Translations under genes and position numbers: made by a program | Assembly: GCF_001949145.1 (NCBI RefSeq) | Contig: NW_019091482.1 | Location: 260,116 to 324,115 of the forward strand | DNA length: 64,000 nt | Source: Acanthaster planci | Lineage: Eukaryota > Echinodermata > Asteroidea > Valvatida > Acanthasteridae | Reading direction: 5' to 3' | The notes under the pieces: model-generated | What the model saw: only the letters and a program-made list of their open reading frames with translations | Databases searched by the model: none | Told to the model about the DNA's origin: nothing | In this document: positions 33,760 to 47,000 of the stretch, one piece after another | Layout: every line of letters begins with the position of its first letter | Numbering within the stretch: position 1 is the first letter of the stretch

Positions 33760-34657
33760 TCTGTCTTTGAGCTGTCTCTGGACGAGCCCTCGGAGAAAAG
33801 CCCAAATGTGGTGGAGACTGGAAGAGCTGGAAGTGATTTTACAATGCACTTTTTACTTATGCAAACGTTGGCAGCCTAGCTTATGGCAGTGGGCCTGCAA
33901 TTAAACCCTCCCGATGATGATGAGTTACATGTAAGTTGAACTGCTGTGCTGTGTTTACCAACTGGCCTGCCCACAGTGTGGTAAAGCCAGGCTTACAAAT
34001 AGCCCCCTGTATACACCAGATACAATGGGCGTTTACTTTGCGAGCTGCTTCACCATGCTTCACCTCACTGTCCCTATAGGAGATTAACTGACCCAAAGGA
34101 CGCCTCACTTTGGCAGCATTCTGTTGGCAGTCAGTGCGTCCATGGTTACTGCAAAAGCAAAGTACATGTAACACCATTAGGACGAAAAAAGACTGCAGGC
34201 TCTGTAGAGAATCTTGTTAGTCTTGTTTCCATTTTTGATTTGGAAATCACTGAGCATTGAGCATTCGACCCATTTGTCCTCAAATGGTTCTGAGGGGTGT
34301 TGTGCTGGCTCTGAACTGCACGGCTGATTAAAATCAATGCACAAAATAGCACAAGAGCAAGGATATATACCGCGTACTCCTTTCATTTCCTCAAGAAATG
34401 TCATTACATACCACATGCGTGTTGGTTGCTTGCAATTTTGTATGTACATGCTTCATTGATTTGTACAAAGTGGAAGCATTCTCACAGTTGACACTAGATC
34501 TGTGGCAGTTAAGCAGATGGGAGGGCCACAGCCGGCATACTTATATTTTTCCTTATGTTTTTAAAGGAATGTCTTGTCTTTTTTCTCATTCTTCCACCTT
34601 CAGCTGGTTACTTTTGCAATTTCATCGAGATGACTTGACAGAGGCTTTGCATGGGTA

Positions 34658-34745
34658 GCCATCTTGCAGGGCAATTCCTTTGTTCCATAGGGAAACCTCC
34701 TCTGTGCATACATTGTGGAACAAAAGCACTGACCAGCAAGATGGC
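34658..34745. repeat. 88-nt imperfect hairpin
   Basis: gccatcttgcagggcaattc... (34658-34687) pairs with 34716-34745 at about 25 of 30 positions, with a 28-nt loop. Each arm end carries AAGATGGC, a YY1-like core. Confidence 0.75.
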
Positions 34746-35696
34746 AGCCATGTAATCCCTTTACACACTGTATTTGCTCCCCCTGGGCATGTATTTAGGT
34801 TTCACTGCCATTTCGTCCCCTCCCTCCACCATCAATGCTAGATCTTCCAATATACTGATCTAAGGAGCTTAAACAAGCGAAGGGGTCTGCTTCTAAAGGT
34901 TTTATTGTAACATTGTAGATACCGGTAATTTGATAAGATCTACTGTACATACATGTACATACCAAAAATATCTTCACAAATTGTAAACTTAATGTATCAA
35001 GTTGGTTAGTCAGATTGCATAATTGGGTCCAATGGCTGTTTCAGTTGACATCAGACGTGCACGGGGGGTATGTGGGCACTTGCTCCAATCCCCCCCCGGA
35101 ATGCCCCCTCCCCTTGAAATTTTGAGATGTGCATAACGTATTGGGCCACATTTCATTTTGCTTTTTGTGCCCCCTGGAAAATAATGGCGCACCCTTGATG
35201 GGTGCCCCCTAAGAGGTTTCACCCCTTGGCTAGCTTGGGTGCCAGCCTACCCCTATTTGGAACTATTTACTGTATTTATGGGGACGCACGCTCTGTTACA
35301 CAAAATGGGAAGTGTGTGATGAATCTCCAAAAACTGTCAAAAGCGACAGATTATCTGATGAGCATGTGCAGTACACACCCGACAGCAAAATGTTTTTTTA
35401 CACAACAGGGTGGGGAAATTGACTTAATTAAAGCGTAAAATCTTGATTCTGGAGGAATTTCATTTGGGAAGGAAGTCAAGTCCAACATTTTGACAGGGTA
35501 AACTTTCACAAAGGGTGGAGACTGAACACTCGTCTCCTCTTAAGACTGGCAATAATTTTACTATTTTTCAACAGGAACGAACACGGTGTATATACCCCAA
35601 GACATTAGTGTAATATTAATTTAAAAACACGGCGCGCAAGTCCAGTACAAACTAGTGTCATAGTGCAGTTGGGCAGAGTGTCGGCAGATACATGTA

Positions 35697-36400
35697 TTTG
35701 GCATTTTTGCAGTTTGGTGTGATCTTTTTGACATCTGGATGGAAAGAATGTTGCATCCTGACTCCACGTCAGCTTACATGTAAGCATTGTGTACAAATAT
35801 TAACACAGTCTATGGGGAGTCAAGAAAAAAATGGAATAATTGTAGAATACCCCGCAACTCTAAAAAAAAAAAAAAAAATGACCCTCGAAAGACTGGTTAC
35901 GTGGGTACAAGGTAAAAATCCCTTGAGAAGGGAGTGACACTTTGACCTGTACCTGGCTATGAGGTTGATCGTGCGGGATGGTGGGGTATTCTGCAAGTAT
36001 CAGGACCTACTCATTTTAGCTCGTCCCCCAATTTCAAGTTGATTTTTCCTTTTTGGAAAAATTATTGCATCCTGACTCCACTTCAGCAGTTGTGTGCAAA
36101 GTCTACGGGGAGTGAAAAGAATTTTCTGCGTACATGTATTTCCCAACATTAACATCGGTAAATGTTTCTCAGTCTAGAGTTTGTGTCTTTCCAGCATTTC
36201 TGTAATGACTGACTTTTACTGAGATGATATATGATGAGAAAAGTGGAGTCAGGATGCAACATTTTTTCTGATATCCTATTTCCCAGTGAAATTAGAAAAA
36301 AAATTCTCAGTCCCAGATCATCATGTCTTTTGTTTTGAGCATTCCTGCAATGATTGACCTTTAACAAGATGATTGAGAGATGGTGAAAAAAGGAGAGGCA
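35697..36400. repeat. Cluster of direct and inverted repeats
   Basis: ttgcatcctgactccac occurs at about 35752 and 36066 and inverted (gtggagtcaggatgcaac) at about 36244. The blocks 36170-36245 and 36308-36385 are also diverged direct copies (ctcagtc...gcatt.ctg.aatga.tgac). Confidence 0.65.
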
Positions 36401-38087
36401 AGGAGAAACCAAAATTCTTTCCACCGCCCGAACAGTTTTGGGCAAGACACCGGCTATGATGACACGCATGATCATGACGACGTTGGACCCCACAGCTGCA
36501 GTTCTGGGCGTATAACGTTTTGTAGACGACGTGGGACGTTCATCATGTTAATGCCACTTTCAATGATACGTTTAATAGCGTAATTAACGTAAAGAAATAA
36601 TGAGAACAAAGTTCAGAACAGAATCAGAGGCAATGCAAACTTACCACCGGTACTACAGGAACAAAATGGTAAAAAAGAAACCAAGAAAGACAAAAGCCGG
36701 TCAACGACAAGCATGATAAAAAAGTACTGCAGTATATGCAGACGCTAGTTTCTTTGCAAGTAAAATAAATTAACTGGCGTGCCAAAGCGCGCCACCAACT
36801 AATTTAAATACTTGAAGTAATCCTTTCGTTGGGTAACCGCTTGAGGGCGCTGATTGAGTCTCCTTTTCGGGCGTATTTCTTCGCCAGGCGCAGGCGCTCA
36901 AAAAGTATCTACAATTTTTTTCCAAAAGAGGAGTTTCTGTGGCCTAAAAATTGTAGGATTATGTAGATATGACAGAGGATCAACTTTCTAGATTAAAGGG
37001 GTTCCCATACCAGAGGCAAAACAGAGCAAAATGGTACTGAAATTGTCGAAAGAGCCCGCGAAAGTGGAGGGGTGTCACTTGAGAAATGGTTGGGGGTGAG
37101 TCTGTTTTGGGCGGATATCAGAAATTTAATTGGTTAACCTACTAGAATTTGGAAATCCAATAAAATATGAAAGACCAAACAACACTTTGTTTTTTGTTTG
37201 AGAGGTCCAAGGGACTTCGGTTGCCCGCACAGGAGCTGTGAACTTTGTTGATATTACACTGTTTTTAATGGCTTGAAATAGCTCAGTCAACCCTTACCTC
37301 TCACCGATGCACCCATTTTAGTGACGTTTCACTGGATAATCCTGATGGCCCTTGGCATGTGTTTGGTTTTGTACAGAGCGACTGTTACGGAACAGTAATC
37401 TATACAATAGCTGTCACACTGTTTACTGCCATCAAAGGGGGCCATTGCAAATAATGCAGTGATGTCATCGGGCGATTCACAATAGTGCGCCTCCAAGAGT
37501 TTGCAACGCGTTGACCAATTACAGTGCGCCAAACCTGTCGACCCTTTCCAAACGTGCATTGGGTCGACAGATTTCAACTTCCTTCCGAAAGCAGAAACTA
37601 CCAGACTCCTAATAAGCGAGCGTCTTTTACCACCAAATGTTGCAGTTTTACGAGTAGACAAGTGGAGGGAATTCGGAAGGAAAAAACTGCATTGAGGGTG
37701 AGCTTTCAGTTTCCCCCTCCGATTTTTTTGGCAAATAACAAAATAAATGTCTTAGTCAAGATATAATATTTAATGTTGGGTCAAAAGCAAAACTGTTGAA
37801 TTTTGTATCACTACTGCAACATCTTTGGGAACATACGGTGTGTTTTAATAACCACTCACCAATTAACATGCGTCTGACACAAAATGTTAAAAATTGCTTA
37901 CGGATACAAATGGAGGGAACCATTTCAACTCGATTGGTGTATTGACAAAAGACTCTCTATTATACGGTAGCACCGATCGACAGAATTTTAATTTGTCAAT
38001 TTAGATTTTAAAAAATGGTTGATTAGAAAGGAAATTATTCCATGATTCACTACAGCTCCAGTTTTAGCCCTACCTATGAGCCCCAAG

Positions 38088-38215
38088 CTGGTCTAAGAGA
38101 GGGCGCAATTTTCCCAACAACGCAGACTCCTTTGGTAGGAACTGCACTTCGTTGATTCACAATCGACTATGAAACACATGCCTTACGATCGCATCGTTAC
38201 CAACAAAATTAAGGC
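38088..38215 (-). repeat. Element DR-2, copy 5 (partial)
   Basis: caagctggtctaagagaggg ... gcagactcctttggtaggaa, then decays before the gcttctg end. Confidence 0.65.
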
Positions 38216-38576
38216 AGATGCGCTTTAAGCCAACCTTCTACTTAAAGGTTGTGACAGGAGTTTTCTCGCCTGTGGTTAATGTATGAGTAGGGAATTTTGC
38301 ATCATGAAAAACTAAAAATAATTCACAAACAGAACAGTATAATAAATTTACGGGCAAAACCATTTATACCAAACGATTCTTATTTATCTAATAGTCCTAA
38401 ATGAAATATTAAACAGTGAACTGGCATTGCTTAAATACAAATACATATAAAGAAATGAAATGGACTTTTAGACGTGTGGCTCGTTATGTCTCGTCACAAA
38501 GCAACTTGGTCTGACTTTATGAGTTTAATTTTGTCCTCTACGCACTCCATGATCTGTTATTTCAGACACCATGCAT

Positions 38577-38582
38577 TTTATT
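38577..38582 (-). terminator. Polyadenylation signal AATAAA
   Basis: TTTATT on the plus strand reads AATAAA on the minus strand, about 53 bases after the stop codon of the single-LDLa gene. It would give a very short 3' UTR. Confidence 0.5.
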
Positions 38583-38634
38583 TTTAATACCCAGTACCTT
38601 ACTTTCGGAAGTTTCTTTCTTGCTGCATCTTTTT

Positions 38635-39494
38635 CTAATACAAATTCCCAACGTCGTACATGCTGTTTCCCTTGCGTGAGCGGTGCATTGGCACTAACTG
38701 TCTGCCTGATCCCGACGCGGTGCGTCCGTCAGACGTCCAGGGTTGGTCGTCTGTTATTTCAGTTATCGTGGCCGTGCGTGCCGCGGCTGCCCCCAGCAAA
38801 CGTCCCGGCGCTTCGGTTTGCCCGGGAACTATCAAAGTTAGATGGTTCACCGTGGTGTGGTGATGATGCACAACGGGTCGGTGTTCCGACCCCGATGAAC
38901 TTCTGTTGCAATAACCCGAGATAGCAGAGATAGTCTGGGGCGGCATCTTCCCGTCGATTTCGCGGCAAAGTTGACCTTTCTTCAAGTTATGTTCATCCGT
39001 CGACCTCCCCGTGACTGTCTTTATGGGCGGGATGTCCATCGGCCCAGAACTTTGAAAGGGCAGTCGGGATGGGCTGTCGATAATCGGTCGGTCACTATCC
39101 GGCCGTAACTTGTTCATACTGTCGCAACGGTGACCCCGAAGAGCTGTCTGGACAGTTGGGGGCCCAATGGACTCAAAGACTGGTCGGCCATTTATGCCGA
39201 GGATGGGCAGTTCAGACAGGGGACGTGCAGGGCGAACAGCGTCCCGGGGCTTTGTGTAGAAATGTGGCTCCCTGCCCGCGTGACGTTGACTGCGGCTGGG
39301 TTTGACGGGACCATTGCTCCGAGTCGACCGAATGCACTCAGGTTTTTCCCTGGACTCCCGTTTACACTCGAACTGACAGCAACGAACTTTCAGGAGATAC
39401 ATGACCGTCGCAAGAATAGCAAGCGTTTCTAAGGTGATGAAACCAGCTAGGGCGTAGATGAGAGGGGAGAGGTGGCTGTCTTTAGACTTTGAAT
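38635..39494 (-). CDS. Exon 3: membrane span and whole cytoplasmic tail
   Basis: Acceptor ttttcgattgcag then DSKSKDSHLSPL, the span, VRCCQFECKRE and an intronless tail rich in Arg, Pro and Ser, ending at TAG. The cysteines next to the membrane could be palmitoylated (inference). The tail matches no domain I recognise. Confidence 0.88.
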
Positions 39495-41007
39495 CTGCAA
39501 TCGAAAAAAAAGACTCTGCATCTGCATCGAAAAAAAAACGACTACAGGAATTTCCCCCTGTTTTGTCTGGCAATTTAAATCAAGTCAGTTTTTACCACGC
39601 TCACCAAAAATACTAACACTACCGGCTACATCATGAATTGGAAGTTCGTACTCCAACGCTATGGATACGTGGAAAATATACGAGCGCACTGCTTGATTTC
39701 TTGTCGTGCATATTCTGTGTTCTTCCTTGTCACATACCAAAAAGTACGTATCAAAATTTCTCAAAGGAAGAACAAATCACGGCAAAGGGTTATTGAAGAA
39801 TAACAGTTACCCTCCGAGGAAAGTGCGCCTAATTATTTCTACACATATACTGAGGGGTTTAATGTTTGTTCGTTGAACTGCATGTTCGCTATTGATCCAA
39901 TTTGTGCCGCCAGACGCACAGTCAGGCGATAATGATGTTGGTGTGCCTTGCTTCAACTTGAGCGGTCCGATCACGGAGCAGTAAAAGCATTACATAATAG
40001 TTTATATAGCTCATCATCTCAGCTCCATTCCCGATTCAGAGGGAATTCCATGCTTACCGTCTGTTGCGGTGTAGCATCCGCCTCCTTCGGTCGTCTGCTC
40101 ATCTCGACCGTTGGCACATTCTGGCACTGAGTTGCATATGTACTGTGGCTCGAGGCATGGTGCAATCTCGTCACATCGGAAGCATGTTTCATCTAAGATC
40201 GATAGACATTTTTTTGTAATTGCTCACAAAAGGTTGAAACCACTTTGTATATTATCGTCACTACTGTCACAATTATTTTCATTCGTGAGTTAAATTTGTC
40301 CCAGTCATTATTTTCGTTTGCACTTCACCTCACCGAATTAATTTGTTACGTATCCCTCCATTCACATCCTTACGGGTTGCATCTCTACCGTCAGCGTCAT
40401 CTGCATCATCGTTGGTTGTCGTCTTCAAAGCCCGTTCTTAATCGCCGCCATCGTCACTTGTGTGATAATCGCCACTATACTTCAAAACCAAATCTTGGGC
40501 CAGTAGCTTTTGCTCACCGTGGCAGACAGGAACAGCAGTTAAATCGCACTGTTCGAACACACCCACTTACCTTACACACGGTGGACATTCCTTTCTTTTT
40601 GTGCAGGTAAGAAAAATCAGTTAAAATACTCTTTTTCTTGAACTGAGAACACAATTTTCAGCTGGCTTTTTGTACAAGGTTTCCTTGACTATTCCTCTTT
40701 CTTTTACGACGGATGACCCCTACCCCAAAATGCCTTTAAACATCTTTTTCAGAGAAGAGAAAACGTCCTGCAGACATGGGTAAGTCCACAGAACGTCTTC
40801 CTTTCCTGCATCGTGTGGACATCTTTTGTTCACCAGTCCACACTGGGTATGTAAGGTTAGCTAGCGCCAGATTGTGCACAGGGTGCTGAATTACTGTGGA
40901 ACAGACAGACGGGACTTACCTAGTACGGAGGCCGCTTCAACTACCCATATCTGTGCCGTGTCAATCGACACCAGAATCGCACACCATCGCACGAATGTGA
41001 AACGCAT
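38635..41007 (-). CDS. Single-LDLa type I membrane protein, 360 residues (whole gene, three exons)
   Basis: Exons 41007-40920, 40192-40058 and 39494-38635 join in phase to 361 codons including the stop. Residues 1 to about 28 form a signal peptide (MRFTFVRWCAILVSI...). Residues 31-69 are an LDLa-like module with six cysteines opening ETCFRC and closing ANGRDE...C. About 86-109 is a membrane span (LIYALAGFITLETLAILATV). The remaining 250 residues are a cytoplasmic tail with CC near the membrane, a HHHH run and the C-terminus MYDVGNLY. The ectodomain is too small for a known receptor class; the module binds calcium in other proteins. Both inner introns are phase 1. I do not recognise the protein by name. 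It resembles the LDLa-membrane part of the NETO-like gene about 7 kb upstream. Confidence 0.88.
40058..40192 (-). CDS. Exon 2: LDLa-like module
   Basis: A phase 1-1 exon between gatcttag and GTAAGC. It encodes DETCFRCDEIAPCLEPQYIC, then NSVPECANGRDEQTT and GGGC. There are six cysteines and a terminal acidic D-E pair. The first two cysteines are only two residues apart, which is tighter than the usual LDLa spacing. Confidence 0.88.
40920..41007 (-). CDS. Exon 1: signal peptide
   Basis: ATG at 41007 in the context GAACCATGC, followed by a basic then hydrophobic N-terminus typical of a secretory signal. Ends in phase 1 at G/GTAAGT. A TATA-like box lies about 85 bases upstream. Confidence 0.87.
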
Positions 41008-41086
41008 GGTTCAGCAAATCATTGATTTCAATTAATCTGATTGCAAAGAAGTTATGGAGAAAAGGCGGCGGGTTGGGGACTTATAA

Positions 41087-41098
41087 AGGAAACAGTCG
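41087..41098 (-). promoter_or_regulatory. TATA-like box of the single-LDLa gene
   Basis: The minus strand reads TTTATAAGTCCCC about 80-90 bases before the ATG at 41007, inside a small G/C-rich stretch (GGCGG, GGTTGGGG on the plus strand). The spacing fits a start site near 41060. Confidence 0.5.
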
Positions 41099-44000
41099 AG
41101 GTCAAAATCACCGGGCATAGAGGACGCACTCAACGAAGAGGTGGAAACGGCAAGGCCACTGGCTCAAGCCTTTGTCCGCCTTCGGACCAGGCCGGCCCGT
41201 GGTCCGGGAGGATTATAATAAATTTCGAGCAATTTCGGGGAGGGTGTTTATCAAAGTTTAGGGTGGGTGCAAATCCCACAAGGTCAGTGACGGCTGGTCA
41301 TCGGCCAGTACATTATGGTTCCAACAATAAACGAAAGCTCCACCGACCCTTAAACCCGTTATCACCCAAGCAAGTACAGGCGCCTTTTTGTCCTCGTACA
41401 CATGGTCTGCAGTGTACAGCTCAAATTTAGGGATTTTTATGGCGTGATCTTTGTTGGGATAAAGTCTGTTATAGTGTTTTAAACAGCATCTCCAAATGAT
41501 AATTATGATTGCTATCTGGGGTTTAATAACCAAACTTTCGCATCCAAAGGATGAATTTCAGTTTGATTTACAATTAGGCCTATTACATAAAAACAATAAG
41601 ATTTACAAGGAACTGTAAATAAAAACAGAAAGCAGTAAAAAAAAAACACAGGTATACAAATCAACTAAAAAGTTTACATAAAATTGATTAATAAAATACC
41701 AAAATTTTATCAAACAATTGAATGATCAAAATGACACACAAAGCCAAAAAGAACACTTAATGAAATACATGCGTACAAACTAACGTACTGACATACACAC
41801 ATGCAATGTGAAAGAAAGCATACACTCCTCCACAAAACAACCAAACCAACCCCAAACCTCCTAAAACCAACCCACACCATCACAATTCTCTTCTTCAAAG
41901 ACAGCAATGTAGACTAATACAGCTAACAGAATTTGGGTTATGAATACATTATAAAACCCAGGATGTAACATAATGTAATAATGTTTATATAAAGGTGCTC
42001 CTTAAAGTGTTACCGTCCGTCAATTTTGCAGACATAGAATAAATTGTGACTGACCTTTCGATTTACACATTGTTTAAAAAATCAGTTGTTTACCTTTTGC
42101 AGACTGACATTTTCAAAACAAGAAATTTTCAAAGCACAATATTTTAAGGATGGGAAAATGTAACCATCGATGGAAAAATTCCAGGTAATGTCGACTCGGT
42201 CAGGCACGGGGACAATTGTTTTCTGGGCTTTCTGGGAACAGATATAGCTCTGATCCTATTGTGATTACGCACAATTTTGTCGTGGGCACAAAACCAAGGA
42301 AGGAGGGCGAAATATTGGGATTCGGATCCAATCCGGATTGAGCAGTTAAAATGATTATTGTCCGGCTGAGCAGGCCTTGATGCAATCATGGGCATAACAT
42401 CGTGAATCATGCTTGAAAAAATCAAGTTGAATCGCCTTATGACGTTTGTTTGCTTTCCCTGACTTTTGAGGAAACTTCCGAGCACCGAACTTCAACAAAA
42501 GCGCAATAGTGCTTCGAGTACCCAGCGAGAATGACGAAACCTGACCTCGGGATACCTCGTATATTTAGCATTATTATATTGTCCTTCGGTAAGCGGGAAA
42601 AGTTATATTTACCTAGCGGATTTCAGCTGTTGACTTCTTCGACTTGTAATGGGGAGAAGAGATGCAAGGCCGTACTATACGGGACGCGTGTTCGTCTTGT
42701 GGGCCCGCAATTGTGTCGGCACTTCATTGCTCTTCTACACGGTCTGGTCTGGGTGATCAGTTAATTCTGGGGACGGGGGAACACCTTTTTCCACGGCCTA
42801 TCCGCCTGGCCAGCCACCCACTGTCGTATTAAAGCCCACGTGTACTATTCCCTGAGTCACTTCTCAAATTTTCTTTCCCGGTTGAAAACTGCATTGCTAA
42901 GGGAGTGGGGGTGACTTGCTGGTCCTCTTGGCGCATTGACGTGTCTTGAATCTAATCTTGAATCCAATTTGACGGTCCTACTGAAGGAGGGAGCACAACT
43001 TTTTTTCCTAATTTTGTCGTCAAAATTATTCTGTGGGCCTTCTAAGCTTCCGTACATTGGAGCACACTGTCTAATGTTTGTGATCAACGTGTCGCTTGGT
43101 CAAAGTTTCACACAATTAATGCAAGCTCTTGTTTCGGCCTTTTCTAAATTCTGAGCAAAGCACAAGACAAAACACGTATTGAGGAGTCTGATGTTGCTCT
43201 TGTTGGGCCAAAAAAAAATACCTCTGTTCAGTGAGTTATAGTTTGAATTAAACAAAGCGGTGTTGATTGCAGGCCACAGAGGCAAAACCTATAGAATATG
43301 CCGAGGATACGGCATACACGTCAAGGCATTAAGAGAAACAGGTGTTTGTTCGGACTTCGTAGAGCGTTTCCTAGGTTTTATTTTGATGGACCATAGAGCT
43401 ACAAACCCATGGACTGACTTTATACGGTGACCCCGGCCTTTTTGGTTGACTTCGGTCCAACAATCTGGTCACCAGCCTGAATTTCCCACAAGTGGCGTCC
43501 CCTGTAGTTTATGACCTGTGATCAGGGAGATAATACCATGTAAAAGAAAGTTGTTTAAAAATTCCTCGAGGGGGTAATTTCCCCCCCCCCCTTTTTTTAA
43601 ACGAATGAATTTCATTTCCCGGGCCTTCCTTCTAAAAGCATGAATAGAGCCCCAAAATGTAGCCTCAAGTCTCAGAAAGGCCATAAAAGGTTATATAAAT
43701 ACCCCCCCCCCATTTTAATCCAGGAACGCATTATGGCTGAGTCAATTCGACTAGTTCACTATTCGAATATTCGACCTTCAATTCGGTCGAATATCCGAAT
43801 ATTCGGTCATACCGACCGGCATATCGTTGAACAAACTATATACAAAAATAGTTGAAATAACACACACATTATTTTGTACATTATGATCAACAACATAGCT
43901 CCTCACAACTAGGAATATCTCCAGCCACGATTTAGCAAGATTTAAGAGATGAACAAGACACACAGCCCTGTCGAAAATTTCTATTCCTTTTAAATTGTTT

Positions 44001-47000
44001 AATAAGTAATTTACTTTTAAAATCGTAAGATTTTTGACGCTTTTCATTTGAATCTGCTTGAAACAAGCCTCCATGGTGCAATGTTTCTCATTTAAAACAA
44101 AAGAAAAATTTCGCTTACTTTTCATGAATTTGCATTCGAATATTCAAACTCAAAAATAATATTTTAATATCCGACAATCGATTGAATATTCGTTATTCGG
44201 CACAGCCCTAGAACGCATATCATAAATCGCTGGTTGGGCGATGCATGTTTACAACCAACAAAATTGATGATGAATAAATAAATCACTCAGAATATTTCGA
44301 CTCTGGTGGACCATTTTATTGAGTGCATCACAGTTTCACAAAAAAATGTCATGTTTATACAGCACTTGATTACAGTTACGACACGCCGATGCATTACTTA
44401 CAACTTCCTATAGATATCGTTTGAAAATGCTACATAAGACCAAGAAACGGCAGAAAATGTAACGGTCCCCCTGTACAATTGCATGCCCTTGTACATTGTA
44501 GTACATGCACATGTATTACACATGCAGAGGAAGACCACTAGTGAGAGTGGTGGGGACCAGTCAAGAACAGAGCTTCGAATCTTGGTGAAACATCTTCAGT
44601 TTTCTGTAATATGCGCGGGTATGGTACAGCTACTCGGTATTTAGTCTACATTCGATCATATTTTGTTCACGCTGCGTCGCTTACATGTACATGCCAGTGC
44701 GCGTTTTATTTAATAGCACAAATCTTATGACTTAATGAACGTTATTACTGCTTTCCAGTATCACGATAATGATTTGCTGAATTGCTTCAAAATCGTATAA
44801 AAAGGATTGGATGTACGATTTTGGTCTGCCCCTAAGGCCACGATGGCATACTTGCGATGTTTATTACCGGATGGCATGACTTCGGGCCGGCCTGATTGCA
44901 TACATATGTGATCTTCAAAATGCCGTGGCCTTGCATTCAACAAATCCACAGACAGCATTAAGTAAAGCCTACACGATTCGAATTCTCAGAGCTAAAATCA
45001 ACAAGATCTTGGCAATGTTGAACTCTGAAAGTTAAGGTTCAATTGTCGACGCAAAATCTCTGCGATGACTTGCCGAGTATCCTTCACAAAACACTAACAT
45101 ACTGACACTCTACACATTATGTACAGTGCGGTTACAAACAATCCTCGAGAGCTGGCTTGGAGTCACTCTACGCGTATATTGAAAATGTGGTTTCAAATCA
45201 ACGAGCCTGTCATTCCACGGCAGGAATAAAGTTACACTGGTCCGAAATGGAATTGCAGTTACAATTTGGTGAACTGTAAAGGTAACAAGTGAATCTAAAC
45301 CCGAGGATATGAAAAATACTGTCGAAAACAAATTGCTGGTTATTGACATTCAACTTTCTCCGTGGTTATTCGACTAATTTACTGATACTTATTACGTAAA
45401 CTGTTGACTCTACTTTTAAAAAATCCAGTACTTTTAAACTTTACTTTTACTTCTGTCTTTCAAAATGACAAAAAAAAGACATGAATACAACTGAGGCTAT
45501 CAAACAAATGGTATCTTAAAACGTTACTGTACAATAAAATATAAATGAATACAAAAGTAACGAGCGATAAAACTGCTTCACTATTTTGTCGGTAAAGGCT
45601 TACTTCTGCAACTTCTGACAGAGGTAACATGTAGGGAAGCTAGACATTTCCGACCGTGACCTTCAGCTACAACTATTCTGTTCGGCATTACTCTATAAAC
45701 AGAACTACTCACCAAACTTGCTATCTTGGAGTTACATAAGAGTTATGATCTCAGAATCATAACTGTAACGGGTGGTATTTGGACAATATTTCCTCAAAGT
45801 CCAACAAGAGTATCCAAAGGAACAGATCAAGTTCAAAACACATTCTTAAGTAGAGTATAGACACTTATGCGTATGTGCAGTGACTGTGTTGCGGTAAAAA
45901 AAAGTGCTGTGCCTCCAGAAAGTGAGCGAACGAAAAGATAAACTATCGATGTACATCTATCAATCAACACATGGTATCTAGTCTCTAAAACGTACACGCA
46001 TCAGTTACATGCAATGATGCATACACATATGGTTGCCAACTCATTTGGCATGTTGTTTCTACGAACTAGAAAAAGCCTGGCTAGCAACGACCTCTCTCTT
46101 ACGAAAGATGCCCAGTGGAAAGTGTGCCCAACAAATACATGTAATACTAACTTTACATAAATATACTTCAACAGTCATCGAGTTGACAAGGTCTCCCTGG
46201 TTAGCAGAATCTTCTGACACATGCCACTGGATGACGTGTCAATCCTAAAAGTGCTACTTATCCTCTCAGCGAATATAACAAGAGCGCCCTCAACTGTTTG
46301 TGCACGTGACGACTAGCAGATGAACTATGCAATGCCACATCAGCTCAGGCCCATTAGCTAAGTACAACTCGACACAGACTTCGACAAAAGTGTGCCGGAG
46401 CACACGAGCAACAGGCAGAAAGGGTAATACACGAAATACTTCAAAATTCTATGAAGTGATAAACAGTTATAAAACAATCGCCTGCGTGTATCAAAACGAA
46501 GAGCGCAAATTGATAAATCACAGCAATATCTAAGATACGAGATGCAAAAGCACATGTAGAAAAGCGTACGGTGAACAGATTATAAATACAGCGATGAGTA
46601 ACAGGAGTATCCTAGCACTATATTAACAAAGTAAATTCACTTTGGTATGCAGTTAATTACTTCTACACATTTTCCAAATTACCTCAATGTCAATTTGTTT
46701 TTTTTACTCATCAGTACCAACTAAGGGTTGTTACATAATTACTTTACCCGTACCAAATGGGAAAACGTGTGGAGAAAGGTCTCTTTTCCAATTGTGGGCA
46801 GAGAAAGGAATAAACTTTGATTGGCACAGAGCGAGCATAATACAGGTAGGTGTACATCAGTCCAACGTGACACTTGTATCGAGACAGAATTCGCTGCACG
46901 TATTCCCATTAACAAAGTTTTTCACCGAGTCAACCTATTTCAGAGGAGTAGCAAAGTCATTCATTTTCACTTGAATTCGACATGCAATTCAGAAGTGACA

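Larger units (their letters stand above)
33760..38576. other. Intergenic region between kinesin 5' end and the single-LDLa gene
   Basis: No convincing exon. It presumably holds the kinesin promoter and 5' UTR, which I could not place. Contents include the hairpin at 34658, a direct and inverted repeat cluster at 35697-36400, a short CpG-bearing stretch near 36780-36900, and a partial DR-2 element. Confidence 0.5.

Noticed and set aside
37329-37661. Minus-strand open frame of 110 codons upstream of the kinesin
   Set aside because: No domain, no homologue I recognise, and no splice link to the kinesin.
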